DNA from: Longimicrobiales bacterium
Lineage (GTDB): Bacteria; Gemmatimonadota; Gemmatimonadetes; Longimicrobiales; Gaopeijiaceae
Length of the DNA stretch: 64,000 nucleotides
NCBI GenBank assembly: GCA_028284495.1
Contig: JANQRP010000038.1
Location: 62,001 to 126,000 of the forward strand
Direction of reading: 5' to 3'
The notes beneath the pieces are model-generated. The model saw only the letters and a list, made by a program, of their open reading frames with translations, did no database searches and had not been told where the DNA came from. Below, one piece after another: positions 19,292 through 28,850 of this stretch (position 1 is its first letter; the number at the start of each line of letters is the position of its first letter). A program made the position numbers and the translations under genes.

Positions 19292-19516
19292 GTGTGGTGT
19301 CAGAGGAGTGTCGATGCCGTCATCGTCCTCGTGATCCGCGTCGGAATCGACCTCGGGCTCGAACCCCGCGCACGTCAGCACCGGAAGCGCCGGGTAGCGG
19401 CGGTACCGCCCATCGACGCTCGCGAGCCCGCACATGAAGAAGGTCGACCCGCGACGGTTTCCGACGCGGCGGACCCACGCGCAACGGCCGCAGAGTCCGG
19501 GATTCGGGCTCGTCAT
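19289..19516 (-). CDS. Small Cys-rich protein, possible zinc ribbon
   Basis: This 75-residue protein begins GLCGRCAWVRRV and has later cysteines in FFMCGL and LTCAGF, giving a CxxC-x(n)-C-x(n)-C set able to bind zinc. The C-terminus is acidic (EPEVDSDADHEDDDG). Its ATG overlaps the TGA of pgeF as ATGA, so it is probably translated with it. Function unknown. Confidence 0.65.
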   Translation of the reverse strand: MTSPNPGLCGRCAWVRRVGNRRGSTFFMCGLASVDGRYRRYPALPVLTCAGFEPEVDSDADHEDDDGIDTPLTPH

Positions 19517-20280
19517 CTGCGCGGCGACCTCTTGATCGCCACGAAGGCGATCTGACGGCCGGCGTCGCCGCCCCGGTGGGAGCGGAGCAGCTCGCGTCCC
19601 GTGCAGAGCGTGCACCAGGCGGACCGCGTGACGCGCGTCGGGTCCGCGCCGGCCTCGACCGCCCGACGCGCGAGCGCCCCGGCCAGATCGACGGGGGTGG
19701 GCGCGTCCGGGCGCGCGAGGCCGAGCGCCTCGTGTACCTCGGGCCCGACTTCGTAGCAGTCACCGCAGATCGACGGTCCGAGATGGATGTGCAGGTCGTC
19801 CGGTCGTATGCCGAACGCGTCGCGCATCCTCCGGATTCCCCGCTCCAGGACCCCCGCCGCCGCACCGCGCCAGCCTGCGTGGAGCACGCCCACGGCCGCA
19901 GGCGTCGACGCGCTCGGTGTGGCGACCAGCGTGATCGGAACGCAGTCTGCGGTCGTGACACCGAGCATCACCCCGCCTTCCCGGGTCAGGTGTCCATCCG
20001 AATCCGCGGCCAGATGGAAGCCGGGGCCGGCGGGTGCCCGCACCCCGACCGCCGACCCGTGCGGCTGCCGGGCGTGCACCGCGGCACGGCACCCGATCGC
20101 GGAGGCGAGCTCTCCCCACACCACGCCGGGGTCGCCGGCCGCCAGCGCGAAGTCACGGTCGCGCGTGGTGGTCCCTTGAAGCAGCCATGGCCAGGCCTCG
20201 CTCCAGCCCGGATGTGCCAGGATCTCCGGGCCCCCCGCCGCCGCCCGCAGGCGAGCCTCTCGTATCGTCCGAATGTTCAC
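19513..20280 (-). CDS. pgeF: Peptidoglycan editing factor / purine nucleoside phosphorylase family (YfiH, PgeF)
   Basis: This 255-residue protein has the family metal site: a His in RQPHGSAVG, a Cys in TTADCVP and a His in HAGWRG, with the late CTLCTGRELLRSHRGGDAGRQ signature. Members have been described as multicopper oxidases, as purine nucleoside phosphorylase / adenosine deaminase enzymes, and as editors that remove wrong residues from peptidoglycan precursors. The sequence alone does not choose between these. It is followed by a small Cys-rich gene with a 4-nt overlap. Confidence 0.88.
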   Translation of the reverse strand: MNIRTIREARLRAAAGGPEILAHPGWSEAWPWLLQGTTTRDRDFALAAGDPGVVWGELASAIGCRAAVHARQPHGSAVGVRAPAGPGFHLAADSDGHLTREGGVMLGVTTADCVPITLVATPSASTPAAVGVLHAGWRGAAAGVLERGIRRMRDAFGIRPDDLHIHLGPSICGDCYEVGPEVHEALGLARPDAPTPVDLAGALARRAVEAGADPTRVTRSAWCTLCTGRELLRSHRGGDAGRQIAFVAIKRSPRR

Positions 20281-20351
20281 GCCCGGAGTCTACCCGGATC
20301 GGCCCGGCGGGTCACCCGCGGGTTCCCCCTCGCACCACCCGAGATTCCTGC

Positions 20352-20357
20352 TAGGTT
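20352..20357 (+). promoter_or_regulatory. TANNTT -10-like element upstream of the oxoglutarate dehydrogenase gene
   Basis: The context is TGCTAGGTTTCAGGG, about 90 bases before the ATG at 20449 in the 168-bp divergent region shared with pgeF. Assigned by similarity to the other TANNTT elements here. Confidence 0.3.
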
Positions 20358-20448
20358 TCAGGGCGTATGGTCTTCCGGCGCCTCGTCCCGGGCCGCCTCG
20401 ACCAAGGTGACTTTCAGCGCGCACCTGGGAAGCGCGCATCCGCGATCC

Positions 20449-23283
20449 ATGTCCGACGCCCCCTTCGACGCACAGAACGCCGGCTACGCGCAGCTTCTGT
20501 ACGAGCAGTTCGCGCGCAATCCCGAGTCCGTCCCCGAGTCCTGGCGGAAGTTCTTCTCGCTGGGTACGTCGGAGGCGACGTCGCACGGGCTTCTCGTGCC
20601 GGAGAGCCTCGACAACGGCTCGGGCCCGGCCACCGAGCCCCTCCGTGTCGAGGTCAAGACACCCGAGGACGGTGAGCGACTCCAGCGCGTGCTCGGCATC
20701 GTGTCGCGGGCCACGTCGTTCATCCAGGCGTTCCGCGACCACGGGCACATGCTCGCGGCGATCGATCCGCTCGGCAGTCCGCCTCCCGGGCACCCGCAGC
20801 TCGACCCGACCTTCTTCGGTACGACGTTCGAGGAACTCGAGCAGATTCCGGCCGCCGTCGTGCTCGACAACGCGCCCGAGTCCGAGCCCCTGTCCGACGC
20901 CATCGCACGCTTCCGCGAGGCCTACGCCGACTACATCGGCTACGAGTTCGAGCACATCGAGGACCCGGCGCGGGTCCGGTGGCTCTGGGATCAGGTCGAG
21001 AGCGGCGTCCACACACGCCCCCTCTCGCCCGAGGACGCCCGCTGGCTCCTCGAGCGGCTCTCCCAGGTCGAGGGGTTCGAGCAGTTCCTCCACCGCACCT
21101 ATCTCGGGCAAAAGCGCTTCTCCATCGAGGGCACCGACATGCTGGTGCCCATTCTCGACCTCGCCATCGAGGAAACGGCGCGCAACGGGGGCGAGCGGGT
21201 CGTCATCGGGATGGCCCACCGCGGCCGTCTCAACGTGCTCGCACACATTCTGGGCGTGTCGTACGAGGAGCTCCTCCGCGCGTTCGAGGGTCTCGACCCC
21301 AAGGGCGCGCTCAACGTCGCGGGCACGGGCGACGTGAAGTACCACCACGGCGCGAATGGGGACTACAAGCTCCGTTCCGGTGAGCGCATCAAGGTCACGC
21401 TCGCGCCGAACCCGTCGCACCTCGAGTTCGTGAACCCGGTGGTGGCCGGCATGGCCCGGGCGATGCAGTTCGAGTCCGAGGAAGCGTCGGCGCAGCAGGA
21501 CTTCGACCGCGTGGTCCCGATCATGATCCATGGGGACGCCGCCTTCGCGGCCGAGGGCGTCGTGGCCGAGACGCTGAACATGGCGCGGCTTCCCGGCTAC
21601 ACCGTCGGGGGCGCCGTCCACATCATCGCCAACAACCAGATCGGCTTCACGACCTCTCCGGGGCAGGGCCGCTCCACCCGTTACGCCTCCGACGTGGCCA
21701 AGGGATACGACTTCCCGATCATCCACGTGAACGCCGACCGGCCCGACGCATGCCTGGCCGCGATGCGTCTGGCGATGGCCTACCGCCGCGAGTATCACGA
21801 CGACGTGGTCGTCGACCTCGTCGGGTACCGACGCCACGGGCACAACGAGGGCGACGAGCCTGCGTACACGCAGCCGAAGCTCTACGACCGGATCTCCAGC
21901 CATGAGACCGTCCGTACGCTCTGGGCGGAGCGTCTCACGGAGAACGGCGCCATCGCCGACGACCTCCCCGGGAAGATCGAGGACGCGGTCACGCAGACGC
22001 TCCGCGGTGCCCAGGATCGCGTGAAGGCCGAAGGCGTCGAAGCGGTGCCGGAGCCGAAGATTCGCGCCGCCAGGCTCGAGAACGGCGAGGTGGTGGACCC
22101 CGACACGGGCGTGGACCTGGCCGAACTCGCGCGGGTGAACGCGGCCACGATCACCGTCCCGGCGGACTTCACGATCCACCCGAAGCTCGACCGCCAGCTC
22201 TCGAAGCGGCGGGACGGATTCGGTGAGGACACGAAGCTGGACTGGGCGTACGCCGAGGCGCTGGCCTTCGGCTCGCTCATGGATGAGGGGCGTGTGGTTC
22301 GGCTCACCGGACAGGACTCGCAGCGCGGCACGTTCTCGCAACGACACCTGGTGCTCCACGACGCGCAGGACGGCAACGTGACCACACCGCTCGCCTCGCT
22401 CGGCACCGGCAGGCTCGAGGTGTACAACTCCCCTCTCACGGAAGCGGGGGTCGTCGGGTTCGAGTACGGCTACTCGGTCGCGTCGAGTGCCGACCTGACG
22501 CTCTGGGAGGGCCAGTTCGGGGACTTCGTGAACGTCGCGCAGGTCGCGATCGATCAGTTCATCTCGTCGGGACGCGAGAAGTGGGGTCAGGTGTCGAACC
22601 TCACGATGCTTCTGCCCCACGGCTACGAGGGGCAGGGCCCGGAGCACTCGTCGGCGCGGCTCGAGCGCTTTCTCCAGCTCTGTGCCGAGGACAACATGCG
22701 GGTCGCGTATCCGACGACGCCCGCGCAGTACTTCCATCTGCTCCGTCGTCAGACGTACGCCCGCCCGGAACGCCCGCTCATCGTCATGACGCCGAAGAGT
22801 CTCCTCCGGCTTCCGGCCGCCTCGTCCACGGTTTCGGAGCTGACGTCGGGGCGGTTCGAGCCGGTCCTCGACGACCCGAACGCCGTGGACCGCAGAGAGG
22901 AGATCCGACGGCTCGTGCTCTGCTCGGGCAAGGTGTACTACGACATCCAGGGCTCGAAGCACCGTGACGAGGCGCCGCACGTCGCCGCGGCCCGGCTGGA
23001 GGAGATCTACCCCTTCCCGAGGGAGCACGTCTCGACGCTGGTCGCGCGCTACCCCGAGGTCGAGGAGGTCGTCTGGGTCCAGGAGGAGCCGCGGAACATG
23101 GGGGCTCTCACCTTCGTCGGGCCGCGCCTGCGCGCCGCCGTGCCCCGGAACGTCCGGCTCCGACACGTGGCCCGACCCGAGCGCGCGAGCCCCGCGGAAG
23201 GGAAGGCGAGCGACCATGTCGAGGAGCAGGCGCGGATCGTTCGCGACGCGCTCGGGCTGCCGATGGGAACGGACGCGACCTAG
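20449..23283 (+). CDS. sucA: 2-oxoglutarate dehydrogenase E1 component
   Basis: This 944-residue thiamine diphosphate enzyme decarboxylates 2-oxoglutarate in the TCA cycle. The N-terminus has the family helix (QLLYEQFARNPESVPESWRKFF). Further marks are GMAHRGRLNVL, KYHHGANGDY, the TPP/metal region GDAAFAAEGVVAETLNM, NNQIGFTTSP, YRRHGHNEGDEP, and the C-terminal domain with LLPHGYEGQGPEHSSAR. The ATG at 20449 is chosen because it begins the conserved N-terminus. No E2 (sucB) or lpd gene is adjacent, so the complex is encoded at more than one locus. It ends three bases from the convergent M28 peptidase gene. Confidence 0.96.
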   Translation: MSDAPFDAQNAGYAQLLYEQFARNPESVPESWRKFFSLGTSEATSHGLLVPESLDNGSGPATEPLRVEVKTPEDGERLQRVLGIVSRATSFIQAFRDHGHMLAAIDPLGSPPPGHPQLDPTFFGTTFEELEQIPAAVVLDNAPESEPLSDAIARFREAYADYIGYEFEHIEDPARVRWLWDQVESGVHTRPLSPEDARWLLERLSQVEGFEQFLHRTYLGQKRFSIEGTDMLVPILDLAIEETARNGGERVVIGMAHRGRLNVLAHILGVSYEELLRAFEGLDPKGALNVAGTGDVKYHHGANGDYKLRSGERIKVTLAPNPSHLEFVNPVVAGMARAMQFESEEASAQQDFDRVVPIMIHGDAAFAAEGVVAETLNMARLPGYTVGGAVHIIANNQIGFTTSPGQGRSTRYASDVAKGYDFPIIHVNADRPDACLAAMRLAMAYRREYHDDVVVDLVGYRRHGHNEGDEPAYTQPKLYDRISSHETVRTLWAERLTENGAIADDLPGKIEDAVTQTLRGAQDRVKAEGVEAVPEPKIRAARLENGEVVDPDTGVDLAELARVNAATITVPADFTIHPKLDRQLSKRRDGFGEDTKLDWAYAEALAFGSLMDEGRVVRLTGQDSQRGTFSQRHLVLHDAQDGNVTTPLASLGTGRLEVYNSPLTEAGVVGFEYGYSVASSADLTLWEGQFGDFVNVAQVAIDQFISSGREKWGQVSNLTMLLPHGYEGQGPEHSSARLERFLQLCAEDNMRVAYPTTPAQYFHLLRRQTYARPERPLIVMTPKSLLRLPAASSTVSELTSGRFEPVLDDPNAVDRREEIRRLVLCSGKVYYDIQGSKHRDEAPHVAAARLEEIYPFPREHVSTLVARYPEVEEVVWVQEEPRNMGALTFVGPRLRAAVPRNVRLRHVARPERASPAEGKASDHVEEQARIVRDALGLPMGTDAT

Positions 23284-23286
23284 CGG

Positions 23287-24684
23287 CTACCGGATCCCGC
23301 GCGCCGTCGGGAAGCTGATGACCGACTCGTTGCCGTCGATCGAGACTGCGGCGACGCCGAACAGGTAGTTGTCGATCACGAGGTTCTGGAACTCGAAGTC
23401 GTCCTCCATCCCGACGAATCGAGAATTCGTCCACTGCGGAGCCGTGGTGTCCCGCCAGTAGACCTTGTAGCCGGCCAGGTGCGGGTCGTCGCCCAGATCC
23501 CACTGCAGGCGCGTCGACGCTCGCACCGCGCCCCCGATCGAGACGTTCTCGGGCGCGAGGGGGGCCTGCGCGAGCGCAGCGAGCACCGCCGCATTCACGG
23601 CGGTCATCCGGGCGGCGAAGTCGAAGTCGACTCCGTCCAGGTCGTCGCCGAACTCACGACCGTCCTCGACCCGGATGTCCTGGTGCTGCCGGTCGTAGTG
23701 CTCGTGCGCCTCCATGATGCGTACGCCCGCGAAGCCCGCGTTGTTGAAGGGCGTGTGGTGCCCTCCCCGTCCGAAGCGGTCGAGGCGGTAGACCATCTTC
23801 GCGTCGAGGTTCACGAAGTACTGGTCGGTGATGCGGTCCACGTACCGGGCGAGCTGACGCGAAGGACCGTCCACCTCCCCGCCATAGCGCCGATAGTCCC
23901 AGCGCTCCGGCCGGTACCGCTCGAGCGGCGTCGCCTGCGAGAACACGCGGAAGACGGTGTTGTCGATCACGCCGTCGATGCCGGCGATGTTGCCGATCAT
24001 GTCATTGTTGAGCACGCCGATGATGTCCCACTCCTCGGCCACGGCCTGCTCGGCCATGATCGCGCCGCCCCAGAGCCCCTGCTCCTCGCCGGACAGGCCG
24101 ACGAAGATCACCGAGTTCGGGAACGGACCGTGCTCCGTGAGGAGTCGCGCCGCCTCGATCGCGCCGGCCATGCCCGAAGCGTTGTCGTTGGCCCCGGGCG
24201 CGTCGGTCTCGCCGTCACTCCCGCTGGAGGCGCGAGAGTCGATGTCACCGGAGACGATCACGTACGAGTTCGGATTCACGGTGCCGCGCAGGGTGGCGAT
24301 CACGTTCACGACGCTCACGCTGTCCGGCACCCGCTCGCCGTCCGGCACGCGCCGGTCGTACTCGCGGAAGCCCGACTGGTAGCGCACCTCGAGGCATCCC
24401 CCGCACGCCGCCGAGATGGCGTCGAACTCCGCCTTGATCCACCGGCGGGCGGCGCCGATGCCCCGCGTGGTCGAGACGGTGTCCGAGAAGGTGTTGCGCG
24501 TACCGAATCCGGCGAGGGTGCGGATGTCGGCCTCGACGCGTTCGGCCGACGCAGCGTCCACGATCTCGTAGATGATCGGGTCCGCCTGGGGAGGAACCTG
24601 CATCGACTGCGCCGACGTCGGGCCGGCGAGCGCGAGGGTCGCCGAGGCGACGAGAGCTGGAAGCAGAGAAATGCGGTGACTCAC
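23287..24684 (-). CDS. Exported M28-family metallopeptidase with altered first zinc ligand
   Basis: This 465-residue protein has a signal peptide ending in TSAQS. The M28 aminopeptidase core includes PGANDNASGMAG, LSGEEQGLWGG and LNNDMIGN. At the first metal site the common GHxDSR reads GDIDSR, so Asp147 occupies the place of the usual His. The ligands Asp149, the Asp in ANDN and the Glu pair in GEEQG are present. Asp can still bind zinc, and this variant may be typical of a subfamily, so loss of activity should not be assumed. The C-terminal 100 residues look like a fibronectin type III-like domain. Confidence 0.88.
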   Translation of the reverse strand: MSHRISLLPALVASATLALAGPTSAQSMQVPPQADPIIYEIVDAASAERVEADIRTLAGFGTRNTFSDTVSTTRGIGAARRWIKAEFDAISAACGGCLEVRYQSGFREYDRRVPDGERVPDSVSVVNVIATLRGTVNPNSYVIVSGDIDSRASSGSDGETDAPGANDNASGMAGAIEAARLLTEHGPFPNSVIFVGLSGEEQGLWGGAIMAEQAVAEEWDIIGVLNNDMIGNIAGIDGVIDNTVFRVFSQATPLERYRPERWDYRRYGGEVDGPSRQLARYVDRITDQYFVNLDAKMVYRLDRFGRGGHHTPFNNAGFAGVRIMEAHEHYDRQHQDIRVEDGREFGDDLDGVDFDFAARMTAVNAAVLAALAQAPLAPENVSIGGAVRASTRLQWDLGDDPHLAGYKVYWRDTTAPQWTNSRFVGMEDDFEFQNLVIDNYLFGVAAVSIDGNESVISFPTARGIR

Positions 24685-24857
24685 GGGACCTCCGATGGGC
24701 GTTCCGATGTGCGCGATCCGACCAACCGGTCGGCGACCGGACCGTCGTCCCGCTGGACAGGCGAGGGCGGTGCGGCGTTGAGTAGGTGGGGCCCGACCAC
24801 ACCCGGTGGGCAGGCCCAGGTGTCGATCGACGTCCCCCGACCCTCCAGGACTTCCCG

Positions 24858-25100
24858 GTGTTCCATCAGACCCTGTCCCTCGCCGGCGCCGCCTGCATCC
24901 TCGTGGCCTATGTCGCGAACCAGCGGCGTGTACTTTCGCCGGACCGACCGCTCTACTCGGTCCTCAACCTCGCCGGAGCGCTGATGCTTCTCTGGGTCGC
25001 GGTCGTAGACATGAGGTGGGGCTTCATCATTCTCGAGGCCGTCTGGGCCGTCGTGTCGATCCCGCCACTCATCCGTCCCCGAACTCCCGCCGCGTCGTGA
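24858..25100 (+). CDS. Small membrane protein (CBU_0592-like)
   Basis: This 80-residue protein has two or three hydrophobic segments (LAGAACILVAYVANQ, LYSVLNLAGALMLLWVAVV, FIILEAVWAVVSI) with the intervening pattern typical of the small CBU_0592-like integral membrane family. The GTG at 24858 has AGGA eight bases upstream. Its stop overlaps the start of the exonuclease gene (GTGA). Function unknown. Confidence 0.6.
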   Translation: MFHQTLSLAGAACILVAYVANQRRVLSPDRPLYSVLNLAGALMLLWVAVVDMRWGFIILEAVWAVVSIPPLIRPRTPAAS

Positions 25101-25879
25101 AGCTGCCGATTCCGCTCGACCGCCCGCTCGTGTTCTTCGACCTGGAGACCACGGGCGTCGACACGAAGACCGATCGCATCGTCGAACTCGCCCTGATCCG
25201 CGTCAGCCCACAGGGCGACGTCCTCGAGAAGGTGCGCCGGTTCAACCCGGAGATGCCGATCCCGCCCGGTGCCACGGCGATCCACGGCATCACCGACGCC
25301 GACGTGGCCGGCGAGGCGACCTTCGGCCAGCGTGCCCGGTCCCTGGCGAAGCTTCTCGGCGGGTGTGACCTGGCGGGGTTCAACATCCTCCGCTTCGACC
25401 TTCCGCTCCTCGACAACGAATTCCACCGTGCGGGCGTCCCGTTCGGCGTGAAGGGTCGTCGGCTGATCGACATGCAGACGATCTTTCACCGGGAGGAGCC
25501 GAGAGACCTCACCGCGGCGGCGAAGTTCTACCTCGAGCGTGCGCACCCCGAGGCCCACACCGCGCTCGGCGACATCCGCACGTCCGCCGCGGTGCTGTCG
25601 GCCCAGCTCGAGCGGTACGGCGACCTCCCCCGTGACATCGACGGACTGCACGACTACTGCGCCGAGGTCTCGGAGTACCTGGGCCCGCTCTCCGACTGGT
25701 TCCGGCGGGTGGACGGCCGACTGGCGCTCCGGAAGGGGAAGCATCGCGGCATTCCGCTCGACGAGGTCGCACGGATCGACGCGGACTACCTGGGCTGGAT
25801 CCGAGGACTCGACGACACCCGGCGCGAGGTCGCCGAGGAGATCGACGACGCGATCGAGCGAGCCCGCGGCGGCGCCTGA
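25097..25879 (+). CDS. DEDD 3'-5' exonuclease, DNA polymerase III epsilon-like
   Basis: This 260-residue protein has the RNase T / DnaQ exonuclease core: VFFDLETTG (ExoI, Asp and Glu), NILRFDLPLL (ExoII) and HTALGDIRTS (ExoIII, with His and Asp). The C-terminal region (KGKHRGIPLDEVARIDADYLGWI) resembles the short module found after the exonuclease domain in many stand-alone epsilon-like proteins. It overlaps the small membrane gene by GTGA, which fixes the GTG start at 25097. It is likely a repair or RNA-processing exonuclease rather than the replicative proofreader. Confidence 0.88.
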   Translation: MKLPIPLDRPLVFFDLETTGVDTKTDRIVELALIRVSPQGDVLEKVRRFNPEMPIPPGATAIHGITDADVAGEATFGQRARSLAKLLGGCDLAGFNILRFDLPLLDNEFHRAGVPFGVKGRRLIDMQTIFHREEPRDLTAAAKFYLERAHPEAHTALGDIRTSAAVLSAQLERYGDLPRDIDGLHDYCAEVSEYLGPLSDWFRRVDGRLALRKGKHRGIPLDEVARIDADYLGWIRGLDDTRREVAEEIDDAIERARGGA

Positions 25880-25967
25880 CCGCCTTGCCGCCGGGCGGGT
25901 AGCGTGGGTACGGTACCGTCCCCCGTGCCGCAGCCCGCCCGATGCCCGCCCGATGCCCGGAGTTCCG

Positions 25968-28850
25968 ATGTCCCCGCGACGCCTCGTCCCGCCCGCCCTC
26001 GCCGCCCTCGCCCTGCTCGTTCCGCGTGACGCCGCCGCCCAGCATGCCCTCACTACGGCGGACATGGCGAACCTCCACCCCCGAGAGATCGGCCCGGCGG
26101 TGACCGGGGGACGTATCGCCGATGTGACCGCCGAGCCGGGCAATCCCTCGACGCTCTATATCGCCACCGCGTCGGGCGGTATCTGGAAGAGCACCACTCA
26201 GGGCCACCTCTGGGAGCCGCTCACGGACGACCTTCCGGTGAGCGCGTTCGGGGCGATCGCCCTCGCGCCATCCAACCCCGACGTCGTGTATATCGGCTCC
26301 GGCGAGCAGAACAACCGCCAGAGCACGACGTGGGGCAACGGCGTGTATCGCTCGAGCGACGGGGGTGAGACGTGGACGCACACGGGACTCGTCGAGACCC
26401 GACACATCGGGAAGATCGAGGTCCACCCGCGCGACCCCGACGTCGCGTACGTGGCCGCGCTCGGAAACCTCTGGGCACCGAACGAGGAGCGGGGCGTCTT
26501 CCGCACCACCGACGGCGGCGACAGCTGGGAAAAGATCCTCTACATCGACGAGCTGACGGGGGCCGTCGACATGGTGATGGATCCGACCGCCCCCGACGTC
26601 CTCTACGCTGCGACCTACCAGAGGCAGCGCCGGGCTTGGGGCTTCAATGGCGGCGGACCCGGATCGGGCATCTGGAAGTCGATGGACGGGGGCGACACCT
26701 GGACCGAGCTCGCCAACGGCATCCCGGCCGGCGACAAGGGCCGCATCGGGCTGGCCGTCTCCGCCTCGTCGCCGAACGTGCTCAACGCGCTCATCGAGAC
26801 GGCGGACGACGAGACGACCGGCACGTACCGCTCCGAGAACGGTGGCGAGAGCTGGGAGATGGTGTCGGACCTCAACGTCCGCCCGATGTACTACTCCGAG
26901 ATCTTCATCGACCCGCTGAACCCGAACCGGGTCTATACGATGGCGACCAACTCCTACCGCTCCGACGACGGCGGCCGGACCTGGACGGAGATCGCCGAGC
27001 GTCCGACGTACGACGTGGGCGTGCACGCCGACCAGCACGCGCTCTGGATCGACCCGAACGACACCGACCACCTGTACATGGGTGGCGACGCCGGCCTGCA
27101 CGAGTCGTTCGACGCAGGCATCACGTGGCGGAAGATCAACAACCAGGCGATCAGCCAGTTCTACGCCATCGGACTCAGCATGCACCACCCGTATCGCGTG
27201 TACGGCGGGCTCCAGGACAACCACTCGTTCGTGGGCCCCAGCGAGACGCGCCGCTGGGTCGGAATCGTCAACGACGACTGGCAGCAGGTCGGTTTCGGCG
27301 ACGGCATGTACTGGCAGCCGAACCCCTTCGATCCGAGTGAGGCCTACGGGACCTCCAACGGCGGCAGCTACTTCCTGCTGGACACCGAGACGGGCGGGAT
27401 GCTCGACATCGAGCCGGAGGAGGGGCCAGAGGACGACTTCCGCTTCGACTGGACGTCGCCGATCGCCGCATCGGTGCACGATCCGAACACCGTGTACGTG
27501 CTCGGAAACCACCTCTTCGTGTCGACCAACCGGGGTCAGAGCTGGACGAAGAGCCCGGACCTCACGAAACAGATCGACCGGGACACGCTCATGCTCGGGG
27601 GCAAGATCGGCGGCGACATCGACATCTCCCGGAACGACGGGACGTCGAGCTTTGGCGAAGGTGTCACGCTCTCCGAGTCACCGGTCGATCCGCTCGTGCT
27701 CTGGCTCGGCTTCGACGACGGCAACGTGCAACTGACGCGCGACGGGGGCCGGACCTTCACCGAGGTCAGCCGGAACGTGGCAGGCCTCCCGACCAACACC
27801 TACCCGAGCCGCGTCCTCGGCTCGATTCGCGGGCCCAACGTGGCGTACGCGACATTCGACGCACACCGCGACGGCGACTTCGCGCCCTACGTATACCGCA
27901 CCGAGGACTACGGGCAGACGTGGACGGCGCTCCACGGCGACCTGCCCACCGGATCGGTCAACGTCATCGTCGAACATCCCGACAACCCGGACGTGCTGTT
28001 CATCGGCACGGAGCACCACGTGTTCGCGAGCACCGACAACGGCGACTCCTGGGCGAAGATGCCGAACCTGCCCACCACGGCGTACGACGACCTCAAGATC
28101 CACCCGCGGGACAAGGACCTGGTGTTCGGGACGCACGGCCGGGGCATCTGGGTCCTCGACGACATTCGGCCGTTCGCCGAGATGCACATGGCCACCGGGC
28201 CGGTCCACGTGTTCTCCATCCCGGCGCGGGAGATGTTCGTGTACTGGAAGGACACGTCCTACCGCGCCGACGCCGAGTACGCGGGCGAGAATCCCCCCGA
28301 CGGTGTGGAGATCACGTACCGGCTCGCGATGGGGACCGGGCCGGCGGTGATGTCGATCACCAACCGCGACGGCGAACAGGTCGCCGCGATGGAGGTGCCC
28401 TCCAGCCCGGGCGTGCACCGGGTGAACTGGAACCTCCGCTGGAACGACGGCGACGAGACGTGGCAGCGGTGGGAGCATGACCGGCTGGCACGGCCTACCG
28501 GTGGGCGGGGCGCCTGGGTATCGCCCGGCATCTACACGGTGACCGTCGAGGCCCGCGGAACCACCCACTCGCAGACGGTTCAGGTCCTCGCCGACCCGCT
28601 GTCCGACATGACGCAGCTGGACTACGAGATGCGAGAGGACTTCATGCGGCAGGTCGACGAGCTCGAGGCGGAGGCGGAACGGCGCATGGACGCCGGCGAG
28701 ATCGACCAGCAGCAGATGCGGCGAATCATGCGCGGGGTCGGATCGAACGGCATGAACGGCGGCGGGGTTCGGCCCGGTACGCTCCGGCCGCCCACCCAGC
28801 AGCAGTGGAACGCGCTTCGACGGGCGTGGGACCTGCTCGGGGGGATGTGA
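25968..28850 (+). CDS. Large exported Asp-box (BNR / sortilin VPS10-like) repeat protein
   Basis: This 960-residue protein has a signal peptide (ending AAAQ) and at least ten Asp-boxes of the S-x-D-x-G-x-T-W type, for example SSDGGETW, TTDGGDSW, SDDGGRTW and STDNGDSW. The spacing suggests two adjacent propeller folds. The last 200 residues form a separate region with a beta-sandwich (TVTVEARG) and a helical tail. Related proteins are annotated as VPS10 or glycosyl-hydrolase-like, but I see no catalytic pair that proves an enzyme. The ATG at 25968 has GGAG five bases upstream. The stop overlaps the next start (TGATG). Confidence 0.88.
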   Translation: MSPRRLVPPALAALALLVPRDAAAQHALTTADMANLHPREIGPAVTGGRIADVTAEPGNPSTLYIATASGGIWKSTTQGHLWEPLTDDLPVSAFGAIALAPSNPDVVYIGSGEQNNRQSTTWGNGVYRSSDGGETWTHTGLVETRHIGKIEVHPRDPDVAYVAALGNLWAPNEERGVFRTTDGGDSWEKILYIDELTGAVDMVMDPTAPDVLYAATYQRQRRAWGFNGGGPGSGIWKSMDGGDTWTELANGIPAGDKGRIGLAVSASSPNVLNALIETADDETTGTYRSENGGESWEMVSDLNVRPMYYSEIFIDPLNPNRVYTMATNSYRSDDGGRTWTEIAERPTYDVGVHADQHALWIDPNDTDHLYMGGDAGLHESFDAGITWRKINNQAISQFYAIGLSMHHPYRVYGGLQDNHSFVGPSETRRWVGIVNDDWQQVGFGDGMYWQPNPFDPSEAYGTSNGGSYFLLDTETGGMLDIEPEEGPEDDFRFDWTSPIAASVHDPNTVYVLGNHLFVSTNRGQSWTKSPDLTKQIDRDTLMLGGKIGGDIDISRNDGTSSFGEGVTLSESPVDPLVLWLGFDDGNVQLTRDGGRTFTEVSRNVAGLPTNTYPSRVLGSIRGPNVAYATFDAHRDGDFAPYVYRTEDYGQTWTALHGDLPTGSVNVIVEHPDNPDVLFIGTEHHVFASTDNGDSWAKMPNLPTTAYDDLKIHPRDKDLVFGTHGRGIWVLDDIRPFAEMHMATGPVHVFSIPAREMFVYWKDTSYRADAEYAGENPPDGVEITYRLAMGTGPAVMSITNRDGEQVAAMEVPSSPGVHRVNWNLRWNDGDETWQRWEHDRLARPTGGRGAWVSPGIYTVTVEARGTTHSQTVQVLADPLSDMTQLDYEMREDFMRQVDELEAEAERRMDAGEIDQQQMRRIMRGVGSNGMNGGGVRPGTLRPPTQQQWNALRRAWDLLGGM

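Noticed and set aside
16150..19437. Plus-strand open frame of more than 1000 codons
   Set aside because: It is antisense to the glutamate dehydrogenase gene, which has clear motifs; the antisense product is Arg/His/Leu-rich without a fold.
20290..23217. Minus-strand open frame of 975 codons
   Set aside because: Antisense to sucA, with the same low-information composition.
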